DNA of 64,000 nt from NCBI GenBank assembly GCA_002698995.1, contig PAAX01000036.1, forward strand, positions 62,001 through 126,000, read 5' to 3'. The DNA is from Ignavibacteriota bacterium. GTDB taxonomy: Bacteria; Bacteroidota; Ignavibacteria; Ignavibacteriales; Melioribacteraceae. Numbering within the stretch: the first letter of the stretch is position 1; each line of letters begins with the position of its first letter. Under the pieces are notes generated by a model. It did no database searches and was not told the origin of the DNA. It saw only the letters and a program-made list of their open reading frames with translations. Position numbers and translations under genes: made by a program. Of the stretch, positions 38,152 through 48,582 are shown piece after piece.

Positions 38152-39143
38152 AATATTTCTTTTTTAATAGTATTGAATAAATAATCAATTTCGATTGGAA
38201 TGATACCAACCTCTTCGCAGACTAATCCACCCGCATAATTTGCAAGATATGATGCGGTTTTAATATCGGCACCAGCAGCAAGCGCCATTGTTAATGTAGA
38301 GATAACAGTATCACCTGCACCGGAAACATCAGCAACTTTTCTAGCTTTAGTTGGAATTCTCCAGTAATTATTTTTTTTATCAGATATTGCCAATCCCTTT
38401 TCACCTAATGTTAACAATAGGAATTCACAATTCAACTTATCAATTAATTTTTCGGAAGCTGATTTTATTTCGTCTTCAGTTTTAATTTTAATTCCTAGTG
38501 CATCTTCAGTTTCTTTTCTATTTGGTTTAAAGACAGTAACATCAGTAAAATTAAAAAAGTTATTAAATTTTGGATCAACAGTTACAATCTTATTTTGTGA
38601 TTTTGCAATTTCGATGCTCTCTTTTATTAATTCAAAAGAAAGTACTCCTTTATTATAATCCTGTAGAATGATTGCATCAATTTCATCAAGATTATTCTTT
38701 AAGAAATCGGATAACTTCTGAGAAATTTCATGATTGAGATATTCTTTACTTTCTTTATCAATTCTTACTACATGCTGTCCATCTGCAATAACTCTGCTTT
38801 TAGCCGTAGTTGGTCTTTTATTATCAACAACAATTCCTTCAGAATTAATACCGGAATCTTTCAGAAGATTTTTGAAAATCTCACCATCATTATCATTCCC
38901 AATAACACCAATAGGGAGAGGAATACCGCCAAGTTTAAGTATATTCAAAGCTACGTTTGCAGCTCCGCCAAATCTAAAAAATTCATTATCAATTTCTACA
39001 ATGGGCACAGGAGCTTCCGGAGAAATTCTACTTACAGATCCCCAGAAATAACAATCAAGCATCATATCGCCTATTACCGCAATCTTTTTCCCGTAGAATT
39101 TATCTTTTAGTTTTTCAAATTCCGAGATTTTCAAGTCGTCCAT
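38148..39143 (-). CDS. rfaE1: Heptose-7-phosphate kinase (HldE N-terminal domain type)
   Basis: The 331-residue PfkB/ribokinase-fold enzyme has FGGAANVALNILKLGG near the N-terminus and DVSGAGDTVISTLTMAL containing the catalytic Asp. It phosphorylates heptose-7-phosphate at C1. Together with the following gene it provides both activities of the fused E. coli HldE as separate proteins. It lies 8 bases after the propeller protein gene. Confidence 0.93.
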   Translation of the reverse strand: MDDLKISEFEKLKDKFYGKKIAVIGDMMLDCYFWGSVSRISPEAPVPIVEIDNEFFRFGGAANVALNILKLGGIPLPIGVIGNDNDGEIFKNLLKDSGINSEGIVVDNKRPTTAKSRVIADGQHVVRIDKESKEYLNHEISQKLSDFLKNNLDEIDAIILQDYNKGVLSFELIKESIEIAKSQNKIVTVDPKFNNFFNFTDVTVFKPNRKETEDALGIKIKTEDEIKSASEKLIDKLNCEFLLLTLGEKGLAISDKKNNYWRIPTKARKVADVSGAGDTVISTLTMALAAGADIKTASYLANYAGGLVCEEVGIIPIEIDYLFNTIKKEIL

Positions 39144-39151
39144 TATTCTTC

Positions 39152-40219
39152 CTAAAATTTTGCTAAATTGTTTGAAAGGTTAACTCTATAAATTCCCGTA
39201 TCAGATGCGAGCCAGATAAAATCACCATCAAAATAAATATCTAAAATTCTGTTAGGGAGCTTTTCATTATAAATCATTCTTACTTTGTTGGTATTTGTAT
39301 TAATGACTGCAAGTCCTCTACCGAATTTTTCCTTTGTATCACTTCCAAATTGATAAAGAGCAACCCAAATTAGATTTCCTGTTCTTTCAACAGCATAAAT
39401 ACCGTTACCGCTTAAGCCTCTTGAAACATCAAATCTCTGCCAGTCATTTCTTCTATCGTATTTATAAAGTCCGCCAACATTGAATCTTGGTCGTTCAGAA
39501 GTAGTAAATTCATCAGTTCCAACCCATACATTATTCTGTTCAATCAAAATATCGGAAATCGAAACTTCATCCCCTTCACCTCTAAAATAATTCAACCGGT
39601 TATCATAAAATTTAGAAGCATCATTGGAATTTAGATCTAATCCTTTATAATATTTATGCAGCCCGGCTTCGGTACCAAACCAAACTAAGCTGTCACCATC
39701 AATCTCAATAGTTTTAATGGTATTTGTTTTTTCATTTCTCTTAATTGTTAAATCATAATCTGTAAATCGTCTTGAGTTTATTTCATACTTAGTTAAGTAT
39801 TGGAATCTTCCGATCCAAACAGAATTTATAGTAGGATCAAACTTGATTGCTCTAATCCAGTTACCTAATTGTCCACCTACACTAAATTTTCTTTTAATCC
39901 ATTTGTTTGTCTTTTTATTGAGAATAAAAAGTCCATCTGTACTGCCTGCAAATACCAATTCATTATTAACTGCTATGCAATGGAAAAAATCCTGCTGAAT
40001 ATTGTTTTTTGAGGAGGAATACTCATTCCATTTATTCTTCTTTTTATCGTACTCAATAATTCCGTTGCCGTTTGTCGCAAACCAAACTTCATTTAGAAAA
40101 CCGGATATCTGCAAAACATTTGCATCAGGATAAAAATGTTCTACTTCAATTTCATCTTGCGCAATTAACAGATTAGCAAGTAAGAAGATCAATAATATTT
40201 TCAGATTAGAAATCTTCAT
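39152..40219 (-). CDS. Secreted beta-propeller protein (two-component-regulator propeller type)
   Basis: A signal peptide ([21 protein letters not shown]) is followed by about 330 residues of repeats with Trp-rich strands such as VWIGRFQYLTKYE, VWFGTEAGLHKY and IWVALYQFG. These match the propeller repeats found in sensor domains of hybrid two-component regulators, but no kinase or membrane part is present. The start overlaps the panB stop by one base. A binding or scaffolding role in the periplasm is possible; function unknown. Confidence 0.8.
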   Translation of the reverse strand: MKISNLKILLIFLLANLLIAQDEIEVEHFYPDANVLQISGFLNEVWFATNGNGIIEYDKKKNKWNEYSSSKNNIQQDFFHCIAVNNELVFAGSTDGLFILNKKTNKWIKRKFSVGGQLGNWIRAIKFDPTINSVWIGRFQYLTKYEINSRRFTDYDLTIKRNEKTNTIKTIEIDGDSLVWFGTEAGLHKYYKGLDLNSNDASKFYDNRLNYFRGEGDEVSISDILIEQNNVWVGTDEFTTSERPRFNVGGLYKYDRRNDWQRFDVSRGLSGNGIYAVERTGNLIWVALYQFGSDTKEKFGRGLAVINTNTNKVRMIYNEKLPNRILDIYFDGDFIWLASDTGIYRVNLSNNLAKF

Positions 40220-41034
40220 TAGTAACTTTCATTTTCTGACGGGAATTGTTTTTCTTTTACATCTTTAATATAGTTTGATACTGCAAAATTAATTTGATCC
40301 GCTAAGTTGGAATAATGTCTCACAAATCTTGGTTTGAAATCTATATTTAGTCCAAGCATATCGGGAGTAACTAAAATTTGTCCATCACAAAAATTACCGG
40401 CACCAATTCCAATAGTAGGAATTGTAAGACTTTCAGTAATTTCATTTGCAAGCTGAGCCGGTATTTTTTCAAGTACAACTGCGAAAGCACCGGCTTCTTG
40501 AAGGATTAAAGCATCTTCTTTTATTTCTTTTGATTCTTCCAAATCAGTCGCTCTAACTTTATAACTTCCAAACTTATGAATGCTTTGAGGCATCAATCCC
40601 AAATGTCCCATTACAGGAATTCCGGCTTCGGTTATTTTCTTAATTGTTGGAGCAATAAGTTTTCCCCCTTCAAGTTTAACTGCACCGGCGGGAGTTTCCT
40701 TTAGAATTCTTCCAGCATTTCTAAAAGCTTCATCACTGTTAGTTTGGTAAGACATAAAAGGCATATCAACAACAACCATTGCTCTATTTACCCCTTTGCA
40801 TACGGCTTTTGTATGGTAAATCATCTCATCCATAGTAACCGGTAATGTAGTTTCATTTCCTTGAAAAACATTACTTAAAGAATCTCCTACAAGAATTAAA
40901 TCAATCCCGGATTCATCCAAAATTTTTGCTGTAATAAAATCATATGCGGTTAATGCTGCAATTTTAATGTTATTGTTTTTTAACAATTGCAGTGATTTAG
41001 TAGTTACCTTTTTAAATTCTCGTTCAACGCTCAT
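40219..41034 (-). CDS. panB: 3-methyl-2-oxobutanoate hydroxymethyltransferase
   Basis: The ATG at 41034 ([18 protein letters not shown]) is preferred over a TTG at 41043. It gives 271 residues, the normal PanB length. Family features include [24 protein letters not shown] (magnesium and substrate site, split here as a partial reading) and GHLGLMPQS. It makes ketopantoate from ketoisovalerate for coenzyme A. The gene overlaps the upstream LipM-like gene by 11 bases. No other pantothenate gene is in the window. Confidence 0.95.
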   Translation of the reverse strand: MSVEREFKKVTTKSLQLLKNNNIKIAALTAYDFITAKILDESGIDLILVGDSLSNVFQGNETTLPVTMDEMIYHTKAVCKGVNRAMVVVDMPFMSYQTNSDEAFRNAGRILKETPAGAVKLEGGKLIAPTIKKITEAGIPVMGHLGLMPQSIHKFGSYKVRATDLEESKEIKEDALILQEAGAFAVVLEKIPAQLANEITESLTIPTIGIGAGNFCDGQILVTPDMLGLNIDFKPRFVRHYSNLADQINFAVSNYIKDVKEKQFPSENESY

Positions 41035-41761
41035 AATCTTCAAAATTTATTTCAAAATAATTTTCAAATCCTAATTTAATTGAATCAGCCAATCTTTTGT
41101 AATCAACTTTTTCATTTATAATCGATTCAATTTCTATAGTTTTTTCATTCATCTCATTAAGAATCGATTGAATATTTTCTTCAGATAAATTTAAGTATTG
41201 TACAAGTTTTTTATGATAAGTTCCACATAAAATTGAACCATGCTGTAAAATTGTATTATTTAATTTTCTTTGTGCACTTCCAATAATTTTTTTACCGGAA
41301 AATTTCACTTCATTTTTGGCTGTACTTGCAAAACAAACCGGGCCAGATAATTCATTTAATACTTTTGAAAAATCGGGCTGAATAGTTTCAAGTTCAGTTT
41401 CGTTCAATCGATTATCATAAATTGAAAGTCCTAATGATAATGCTTCGGAGATTTTTTTATAAAGTACTTTAGGAGTATTTTCTTGTGTCAGATTAGTAAT
41501 TACTGAATAGGTTATTTCTTCTGCATGAAGAATTGCTCTTCCTCCGGTTGGTCTTTTTACAAACTCTAGATTATCATCTTTAATATTGTTTTTATTTAAT
41601 TCTTCTTCAGATTGATTTTTGCCAAGAGAAATGCAAAAGGGATTCCATTGGTATAATCTTAGTATGAAAGTATCGGGAGGTAAATCGGCGGCAAGTTTAA
41701 GATCGTAATCCATATTAAACTTACCGCTGTTAATTTTTAAGTCAATAAATTGCCATTTCAT
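41024..41761 (-). CDS. LipM/LplA-family octanoyl- or lipoyl-transferase
   Basis: The 245-residue protein has the BPL/LplA fold motif [10 protein letters not shown] (70-79) and [12 protein letters not shown] (155-166), whose lysine binds the acyl group. The Cys143 in GPVCFAS matches the catalytic cysteine of Bacillus LipM-type octanoyltransferases better than it matches ATP-using LplA. It should modify lipoyl domains of 2-oxoacid dehydrogenases or the glycine cleavage system. It overlaps the lpxA stop by four bases (ATGA). Its place in an envelope cluster has no clear logic. Confidence 0.85.
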   Translation of the reverse strand: MKWQFIDLKINSGKFNMDYDLKLAADLPPDTFILRLYQWNPFCISLGKNQSEEELNKNNIKDDNLEFVKRPTGGRAILHAEEITYSVITNLTQENTPKVLYKKISEALSLGLSIYDNRLNETELETIQPDFSKVLNELSGPVCFASTAKNEVKFSGKKIIGSAQRKLNNTILQHGSILCGTYHKKLVQYLNLSEENIQSILNEMNEKTIEIESIINEKVDYKRLADSIKLGFENYFEINFEDYER

Positions 41762-42534
41762 TTTGTAAGAATGGTGCGGGTTGTTTTACTCATAAATTCA
41801 ATAATTTCTTGTCCGTAAATGTTATCGGCAAGCTCATTTTTAATTTTTTCTTTAGCTTGAGCAAAATTTAAACCGCTGTTATAGAATATTCTATAAACAT
41901 TTTTAATAGAATTAATTTGATCAACAGTAAAACCTCTTCTTCTTAATCCAACTGAATTAAGTCCGGAAAATTTTGTAGGATAACCGGCAGCAATAATGTA
42001 AGGAGGAATATCAGAAACTAATTTACAACCGGCACCAATCATCGAATGTTTTCCAATTCGAGTAAATTGATGAACGGCTGCCAATCCGCCAATTATTACA
42101 AAGTCTTCTATTTCAACATGACCGGCTAATTGAACGGTATTTGCCATAATAACATTGTTGCCTACAATACAATCATGTGCAACATGTGCATAAGCCATAA
42201 TTAAACAATTTTTTCCTATTCTAGTAGATTCCCCTTCAACAGTAGCGCGATGAAGAGTAGCAAATTCTCTTATTGCAGTATCATCACCAATTTCCACGTA
42301 GGTTTTTTCATCTTTAAATTTTAAATCCTGCGGAACATTTGATATAGAAGCTGATTGGAAAATTCTTACTCTTTTACCTAATCTTGCTCCGTCATAAATA
42401 ACTGCATGAGAGAAAATTTCAGAATCATCATCAATAATTACATTATCATGAATTATTGCAAAAGGACCAACTTTAACATTATTACCAAGTTGGGCTTTAG
42501 GACTTACAATTGCAGTGGGATGAATTAATTCCAT
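41758..42534 (-). CDS. lpxA: UDP-N-acetylglucosamine acyltransferase
   Basis: The 258-residue protein has left-handed beta-helix hexapeptide repeats (GNNVKVGPFAIIHDNVII) and the LpxA catalytic region MAYAHVAHDCIVG with the active histidine. It adds the first 3-hydroxyacyl chain to UDP-GlcNAc in lipid A synthesis. It follows lpxC-fabZ by 3 bases. Confidence 0.96.
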   Translation of the reverse strand: MELIHPTAIVSPKAQLGNNVKVGPFAIIHDNVIIDDDSEIFSHAVIYDGARLGKRVRIFQSASISNVPQDLKFKDEKTYVEIGDDTAIREFATLHRATVEGESTRIGKNCLIMAYAHVAHDCIVGNNVIMANTVQLAGHVEIEDFVIIGGLAAVHQFTRIGKHSMIGAGCKLVSDIPPYIIAAGYPTKFSGLNSVGLRRRGFTVDQINSIKNVYRIFYNSGLNFAQAKEKIKNELADNIYGQEIIEFMSKTTRTILTK

Positions 42535-42537
42535 AGT

Positions 42538-43953
42538 TTATTCTTCTTTATTGTTTTCTTCTTTATCCATAATTCCGGCGGTTAATTCAGCTTCCGCCAC
42601 AAGTGTTTCATTAACATAAGCTCTTGCGGTAAAAACAAAATATCTGCTTTTTCTGTTTTTCATTTCTGCTTCAATATACAGTTGATCTCCGGGAACAACC
42701 GGTCTTCTGAATTTTGCATTATTAATCCCCATAAATACAACAAGTTTAGAAGAAGGATCTAAAAATGAATTAAGAAGCATTACTCCCCCAGTCTGCGCCA
42801 TCGCTTCGATAATCAATACTCCCGGCATAATTGGTTGATTTGGGAAATGCCCTTGGAAAAAGGGTTCATTTACAGTTACGGACTTTACACCGATTACTTT
42901 TTTATCAAGCTCGAGATGAACAATTTTATCAATCAATAAAAAGGGATATCTGTGAGGGAGAATTCTTTGCAAAGCATTTATATCAAGAACAACTCCTTCT
43001 TTCTTCACAAATTGAAATTTCTTTACAAGCTTTCTTTGCTGATATAATTTTCTTATCCTTTTTGCAAACTCAACATTTGCTTTATGTCCGGGACGAGCAG
43101 CTAATATTTGAGCTTTGATTGGTACACCAATAAGAGCTAAATCACCCAGCATATCTAGTAGTTTATGTCTTACCGGCTCATTTCTAAATCTAAGTGATTT
43201 ATCATTAAGAAAACCACTCTCACCTAATTCCATTTTTTCTTTCAAACCAAGTTTGTTTGAAAGGGAATCCAATTGGTTTTGATTTACTTCATGATCAACA
43301 ATTACAACTGCGTTATCTAAATTTCCCCCTTTAATTAAGCCTTGCTGAGCTAATTGTTCAACTTCGCTTAAAAAGCAGAATGTTCTTGCAGGAGCAAATT
43401 CAGCTACAAATTCTTTTTCTATATCGAATAATCCGGAGTGCTGGCTACCAAGGGCAGGATTTTGGTAATCTACCATTACAGTTAACCTGTATCCATCTAA
43501 AGGAAGAGCAACAATATCAACTTGTCTATCTTCTTCATGATGAATTACGGTTTCATCAATTATTAAATAATCTTTGGGAGCATCTTGTGTTAGTAATCCG
43601 GCTTCAATCAATTTTTCAACATAAGGCATTGCACTTCCATCACCGACCGGAGGTTCAATACCATCCATCTCTATTACTAAGTTATCTATTTGCAGTCCAA
43701 CAACCGCGGCTAAAACATGTTCTACGGTATGAACTTTAGCTTCGCCTAAACCTAAGGTTGTTCCTCTAGATACATCAACAACGTACTCGGCAAGAGCCGG
43801 AATTTCCGGATTACCGCCTAAATCAACTCTTACAAATTTTATTCCGCTGTTTTCCGGAGCAGGTTTAAATGTCATTGTACATTCAGTTCCAGTGTGCAAT
43901 CCCATACCCGACATTGAAACAGGTTTTTCTATAGTTCTTTGTAATTCTCTCAT
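42538..43953 (-). CDS. lpxC-fabZ: Bifunctional UDP-3-O-acyl-GlcNAc deacetylase / 3-hydroxyacyl-ACP dehydratase
   Basis: The 471-residue fusion has LpxC at about 1-315: zinc ligands around KVHTVEH (His75, His79, with Glu78), plus the later RHKLLDMLGDLAL and RPGHKANVEF motifs. FabZ is at about 325-465: LPHRYPFLLIDK, His369 in GHFPNQPIMPG and Glu383 in EAMAQTGG. LpxC does the committed step of lipid A synthesis, and FabZ dehydrates acyl-ACP for fatty acids, so the fusion ties the two pathways that compete for hydroxyacyl-ACP. This fusion is a known feature of Bacteroidota and relatives. Confidence 0.97.
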   Translation of the reverse strand: MRELQRTIEKPVSMSGMGLHTGTECTMTFKPAPENSGIKFVRVDLGGNPEIPALAEYVVDVSRGTTLGLGEAKVHTVEHVLAAVVGLQIDNLVIEMDGIEPPVGDGSAMPYVEKLIEAGLLTQDAPKDYLIIDETVIHHEEDRQVDIVALPLDGYRLTVMVDYQNPALGSQHSGLFDIEKEFVAEFAPARTFCFLSEVEQLAQQGLIKGGNLDNAVVIVDHEVNQNQLDSLSNKLGLKEKMELGESGFLNDKSLRFRNEPVRHKLLDMLGDLALIGVPIKAQILAARPGHKANVEFAKRIRKLYQQRKLVKKFQFVKKEGVVLDINALQRILPHRYPFLLIDKIVHLELDKKVIGVKSVTVNEPFFQGHFPNQPIMPGVLIIEAMAQTGGVMLLNSFLDPSSKLVVFMGINNAKFRRPVVPGDQLYIEAEMKNRKSRYFVFTARAYVNETLVAEAELTAGIMDKEENNKEE

Positions 43954-43969
43954 CTATTGTAACCTAACA

Positions 43970-45013
43970 TTATTCTTTATTAATCTTTTTTTCTAATTCG
44001 GAAATTTTATTTTCGAGATCTTTAATTCTTTCAGCATACTTTGGAAGATTTCTTATATGGGCTTCAGTTCTAAGTGCAATCGCCATTTCCTTTGCCGGAT
44101 AACCGAAATACATACCAGGCTTGGTAATTGATTTTGAAACTCCGGATTGAGCACCAATAATTACTTTATCACCAATTTCTAAATGTCCGGCTAAACCAAC
44201 TTGACCGGCTAATATTGAGTTATTTCCAATTTTAGTACTTCCCGAAATTCCGGTTTGTCCAGAAATTACTGTATTCTCTCCAACTATAACATTATGACCA
44301 ATCTGAACCAAATTATCTATCTTGGAACCTCTCTTAATAACCGTAGATCCCATTGCCGCTCTATCAATTGCAGTATTTGCACCGATTTCTACATTATCTT
44401 CAATAATTACATTGCCAATTTGAGGTACTTTAAAATAAACTCCTTTTTCATCTGGAGTAAAACCAAATCCATCAGAACCGATAACAACACCAGAATGGAT
44501 AATTACATTTTTACCTATGCTGCATTTTTCTCTTATTGAAACATTTGGATAGATAATTGAACCTTCTCCAATAAAACAATCCTCGAGAATAACAGTGTTG
44601 TCAAAAATAAAAGAATTATCTTCTACAACTGTTCTATCTTTAATAACAACGTTATTTCCGAATTTAACATTTTTACCAATAACGGCGGTTGGGCTAACAA
44701 CTAAATTATGCGGTGAAGTTGAAAGTTGCGGAAGGTTGTTAAAATATTTTATTATAATTTTTTGAAAGGCAACATTTGGATTTTCAACTTGGATGTAGGT
44801 GATATCATCACGAGTTTTTTTGAAGTCCGGTTTTACAATAATAACAGAAGCTTTTGTTGTGCTAAAATACTTTTCGTATGAACTTAAATAAAGAAAAGTA
44901 AGATCACCGTTTTCTGCCTCTTCAATTTTAGCAACATTATTGAAGGAGAGATTTTCATCACCAAAAATAGTACCGCCGATATAATAGGCGGCTTCTCTAA
45001 CAGATATTTTCAT
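43970..45013 (-). CDS. lpxD: UDP-3-O-acylglucosamine N-acyltransferase
   Basis: The 347-residue protein has an N-terminal LpxD uridine-binding domain (about 1-100), then a left-handed beta-helix of hexapeptide repeats and a C-terminal helix ([12 protein letters not shown]). The repeat [12 protein letters not shown] contains the catalytic histidine. It adds the N-linked acyl chain after LpxC. Located between skp and lpxC-fabZ in the classic order. Confidence 0.96.
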   Translation of the reverse strand: MKISVREAAYYIGGTIFGDENLSFNNVAKIEEAENGDLTFLYLSSYEKYFSTTKASVIIVKPDFKKTRDDITYIQVENPNVAFQKIIIKYFNNLPQLSTSPHNLVVSPTAVIGKNVKFGNNVVIKDRTVVEDNSFIFDNTVILEDCFIGEGSIIYPNVSIREKCSIGKNVIIHSGVVIGSDGFGFTPDEKGVYFKVPQIGNVIIEDNVEIGANTAIDRAAMGSTVIKRGSKIDNLVQIGHNVIVGENTVISGQTGISGSTKIGNNSILAGQVGLAGHLEIGDKVIIGAQSGVSKSITKPGMYFGYPAKEMAIALRTEAHIRNLPKYAERIKDLENKISELEKKINKE

Positions 45014-45019
45014 AGAAAT

Positions 45020-45523
45020 TTATTTTAATTTTTCTAATACTAAATTTGTAATATCATATTCATCCTTAGCATACAAAAATATGATATCCCCGCTTCTATC
45101 AAAAACAAAATCTAATTCTTCTTCTTCGGCAACTTCTTTAATTGCATTAAAAACTTTGTTTTGAACGGGCTTCATAACTTCTTCCTGCTTTTTAAAAAGT
45201 TCCCCTTCAACACCAAACTTTTCTTGTCTGAATGCAGAAATTTTATCTTCGGCAGCAACAAGTTCTCTTTCTACTTCAGCTCTTCTTTGATCGCTCATGC
45301 TGAGTTTTCTTCTTTCATAATCATCGTACATCGATTTCCATTCACGTTCAAGTTTGTTTAATTCTTCCTGCCATTCTTGAATTTGTGCATCAATTTTCTT
45401 TTGAGCATCTTGAGCTTCAGGAAGTTGTTCCATTATAGTATCAGAATCAATATAACCAATTTTTAACTGCGCATTAATTGATAAAAATGATAAAGCGAAT
45501 AAAACTATTGCCAGCTTTTTCAT
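45020..45523 (-). CDS. skp: OmpH/Skp-like periplasmic chaperone (second copy)
   Basis: A signal peptide (KKLAIVLFALSFLSINAQ) precedes KIGYIDSDTIMEQLPEAQ, the OmpH start, and then long charged coiled-coil helices. In 167 residues the mature protein should form the jellyfish-like trimer that holds unfolded outer-membrane proteins. It is the second of two adjacent paralogues; this copy is more acidic and ends TNLVLEKLK. Confidence 0.92.
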   Translation of the reverse strand: MKKLAIVLFALSFLSINAQLKIGYIDSDTIMEQLPEAQDAQKKIDAQIQEWQEELNKLEREWKSMYDDYERRKLSMSDQRRAEVERELVAAEDKISAFRQEKFGVEGELFKKQEEVMKPVQNKVFNAIKEVAEEEELDFVFDRSGDIIFLYAKDEYDITNLVLEKLK

Positions 45524-45534
45524 AATGTTACCTT

Positions 45535-46056
45535 TTATTTTTTGCCTCTTTTAAGCATATCTAAAACAGTAAAAGTAATATCATAAGTTTGATCAGCATA
45601 AAGAAGAATTACATCACCGGCTTTATCAAATACAAAAGTTAAGCCTTCTTTTTTAGCTGCTTCCTCAATTCCTTTCATAATTTGATCTTTAATCGGTTGA
45701 AGAAGTTCGTCATTTTTTCTGTAATATTCACCATTAGGTTGCTGGAATTTGCTTGCTCTAAATTGTGTGATTGATTGTTCTTTCATCACCAATTCTTGTT
45801 CTTTTGCTCTTCTTGCATCAGGAGTCATACTTTCAGCCTGCTGCTGATAATTTGTGTATTGAGATTGTAAATCAGTAACCATGCTATCTATTGATGCATT
45901 CCATTTAGAAACAAGCGCATCTAATTCCCCTTGAGCTTTAATAGCTGAAGGCAACTGGTTAAGAATTACTTGAGAATCGACATAACCAATTTTTTGAGTA
46001 GTTTGTGCAATTAACGCAGTTGATAAAACAACCAGTATTAATAATACCTTTTTCAC
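45535..46056 (-). CDS. skp: OmpH/Skp-like periplasmic chaperone (first copy)
   Basis: The 173-residue protein has a signal peptide (KKVLLILVVLSTALIAQ), the IGYVDSQVILNQLPSA start and a Gln-rich coiled-coil. The start codon is GTG, with AGAGGT upstream and no alternative ATG nearby. It lies 27 bases after bamA and 11 bases before the second skp copy, which it closely resembles in architecture, suggesting tandem duplication. Confidence 0.92.
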   Translation of the reverse strand: MKKVLLILVVLSTALIAQTTQKIGYVDSQVILNQLPSAIKAQGELDALVSKWNASIDSMVTDLQSQYTNYQQQAESMTPDARRAKEQELVMKEQSITQFRASKFQQPNGEYYRKNDELLQPIKDQIMKGIEEAAKKEGLTFVFDKAGDVILLYADQTYDITFTVLDMLKRGKK

Positions 46057-46083
46057 TTTTACCTCTTTATATTTATTTTGTTT

Positions 46084-48582
46084 TTAAAGTCCTCTACCGA
46101 ATTGGAAATGGAACATCCATTTTGGATCTGCACCGGAAACACTTTTTCTATCGAAACCATATCCGAAATCAAATCCAAGTAATCCAACCGGATTAATTAA
46201 AATTCTTGCACCAAAACCGACCGATCTTTTTAGATCAAACATATTAGTAGTATTCAAATCAAAGAATATATTTCCGGCTTCTGCAAATGCTAATAAATAA
46301 ATCGGAATTGGTTCCAAAGCCAGTGCTGCTCTTAGTTCGGCAGTATATTTAACCATAACTCTGCCGCCAAGCACATCTCCGTTAGCTTGTTTTGGTCCAA
46401 CCGATCTATCATCATAGCCTCTTAAAGGAGTAGTTGCAATTACTAAACCACTTCCTCCCATATAGAAGAATTCAAAAGGTTGAATTCTTGTACCTTTTAT
46501 TAATTCATCTATGTAACCCAATTCACTTCCTGCATAAAATGCCAGGCGATTTGAATTAAATAATCTTTTGTACCAGTCAAGTTTGAATTCAATTTTGTAA
46601 TAATCTACATCGCCAGGTAAAAACGGACCGCCTGAAAGCTCACCGTTAAGACTTAATTTTGAACCTTGAGAAGGAAAAATTGGATTATCTATATCGGTTC
46701 TGGAAATATTCAATCCAACTGTATATTGTCTGGATAAACCTTCGGCATAAAATCCGCCGCCGTCAATAACATCGTTATATTGGAATCTGAATAAACCTTG
46801 GATGTAGAAATAATTATCAGGCCATTTTAATCTTCTACCAACTCTTACTGTACCGCCTGATTGTCTCAAATCGTAAACATATCTTTGTCTTGTATCAAAA
46901 ACATCAAAACCTACCAAAGTTGGAGTATCCATAAACCAAGGTTCTGTAAATCCTAAAGTGAATGTTCTATAAAAATTACCAACTCCAAACTGCCAATTGA
47001 AATTTAGAATTTGTCCGCCGCCAAGCTGGAAAGGTTCGGTAATTGAAAAGTTTGTTAAAGTTACTCCAAGTGCACCAGAAAATCCAAAACTTCCGCTGTA
47101 ACCAATAGAGGCATTTAAATAATCGGATGATTTTTCTTCAACGGAATAAACGATGTTTACTGTGCTGTCGCTTGCCGGTCTTGGTTCAACTCCGGATTGA
47201 TATAATTTTTCTACATTGAAATACTGAAGATTTGCTAGCTGCTGAAGACTTCTAAAAATATTAGCACGACTGAAATAATCGCCCGGAATTGTGTAAAGTT
47301 CTCTTCTAATCACTTTATCTTTTGTTTTAGTATTTCCTGTAATTTGAACTTGATCAACTTTGAACCGGTTATTCTCTGTAATTCTAATAAAAATATCTAT
47401 TGAATCTTCGGCAACTTTTTCTTCTCTAGCATTAATGTTAAAAGCCAAGTAACCGCTGTCATAATAAAGCGCCGAAACATCATTTTGTTTTTCATTTGCT
47501 CTTAAATTCTGCTCAAACTTTTGATAATCGTAAACATCCCCTTTTTCAAAATCCAATCTCTCTTGTAAAGCTTCGCTTCTAAATACAGTATTTCCTTCCC
47601 AAAAAATATTTCTTACTTTGTACTGCGGACCTTCATAAAGATCTAATGAAATATTAACATCAGCTTTATCGTCGGAGTACAAAAGAGTATCTTTAAGAAT
47701 TTCAAAATCTCTAAAACCATTTTTTCTGTAGAAGTCGGTTAAAAGTTCTTTATCCTTTTTATAATCTTCCATTTTAAGATTAGCGCCTGACCAGAACTTC
47801 CACCATTTAGATTCTTCGGTTTCATCAAATTCGCTCTTCAAATCATCATCATCAAAAGCTTCATTTCCTGTGAATTCAATTTTTCTAACTACCACTTCAT
47901 CCCCTTCTTCAATATCAAAAACCAGAAGAACACGGTTGTTTAATTTATCAACTAATCTGGAAGAAACATCGGGATCATAATCATAAGTTGTTTCCATTTC
48001 ATCTTCTTGATTATCAATATTTTGCCAAGTTACGGTAATTTCATCATCGCTTGTATCAGCAGAAACAAATTCATATTGAAGCGGAGTAATTTTTGCGTTT
48101 AAATATCCTTCTTCATCATAAAGTTCTTTTACTTTTAAAATTGCTCTGTAGATTGATTGAGGTCTAATTACCTGTCCTCTTCCCATCGTAATAACTTCTG
48201 CTATATCGTCTTCATCAACTTCGTCATTTCCCCTAACTAAAAATCTCTCAAATCTTTTGAACTCTTCAATTTTTATTAAAAGGAAAACACCGTTGTCAAT
48301 TTTTTGATCAATAATAATTTGTACATCTTTAAAGATGTTTAAATTCCACAATCTTCTAACTGCATTAATAAGTTTATCGCCGGGAACTTCAATTTCATCA
48401 CCAATTTTAAGTCCGGTATTGGCAATAATAGTAGTTGCGTCGGCAGTTTTATTACCCTCAACAGAAATACCTAATATTTTGTAGATAACCCTATTAGATT
48501 GAGAATACGTATCGGGTACCAAAAATAGAAGGCAAAATATTAAACTATACTTGAGCAAAATGCTTGGAATGTTTTTTAGCAT
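46084..48582 (-). CDS. bamA: Outer membrane protein assembly factor BamA
   Basis: The frame is open to 48657, but I place the start at ATG 48582, which begins a signal peptide (MLKNIPSILLKYSLIFCLLF) and removes 25 charged residues. It still overlaps uppS by 38 bases. Five POTRA-like domains (about 30-430, each with patterns such as ISVEGNKTADATTI and QITGNTKTKDKVIRREL) precede a 16-strand type barrel with a GYDDRSVGP region. It inserts beta-barrel proteins into the outer membrane. The last residue is Leu rather than the usual aromatic. Confidence 0.95.
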   Translation of the reverse strand: MLKNIPSILLKYSLIFCLLFLVPDTYSQSNRVIYKILGISVEGNKTADATTIIANTGLKIGDEIEVPGDKLINAVRRLWNLNIFKDVQIIIDQKIDNGVFLLIKIEEFKRFERFLVRGNDEVDEDDIAEVITMGRGQVIRPQSIYRAILKVKELYDEEGYLNAKITPLQYEFVSADTSDDEITVTWQNIDNQEDEMETTYDYDPDVSSRLVDKLNNRVLLVFDIEEGDEVVVRKIEFTGNEAFDDDDLKSEFDETEESKWWKFWSGANLKMEDYKKDKELLTDFYRKNGFRDFEILKDTLLYSDDKADVNISLDLYEGPQYKVRNIFWEGNTVFRSEALQERLDFEKGDVYDYQKFEQNLRANEKQNDVSALYYDSGYLAFNINAREEKVAEDSIDIFIRITENNRFKVDQVQITGNTKTKDKVIRRELYTIPGDYFSRANIFRSLQQLANLQYFNVEKLYQSGVEPRPASDSTVNIVYSVEEKSSDYLNASIGYSGSFGFSGALGVTLTNFSITEPFQLGGGQILNFNWQFGVGNFYRTFTLGFTEPWFMDTPTLVGFDVFDTRQRYVYDLRQSGGTVRVGRRLKWPDNYFYIQGLFRFQYNDVIDGGGFYAEGLSRQYTVGLNISRTDIDNPIFPSQGSKLSLNGELSGGPFLPGDVDYYKIEFKLDWYKRLFNSNRLAFYAGSELGYIDELIKGTRIQPFEFFYMGGSGLVIATTPLRGYDDRSVGPKQANGDVLGGRVMVKYTAELRAALALEPIPIYLLAFAEAGNIFFDLNTTNMFDLKRSVGFGARILINPVGLLGFDFGYGFDRKSVSGADPKWMFHFQFGRGL

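Noticed and set aside
43380-43739. Open frame on the plus strand opposite lpxC
   Set aside because: It is antisense to a fully conserved lpxC-fabZ frame, has low-complexity Leu/Gln/His composition and no start signals.
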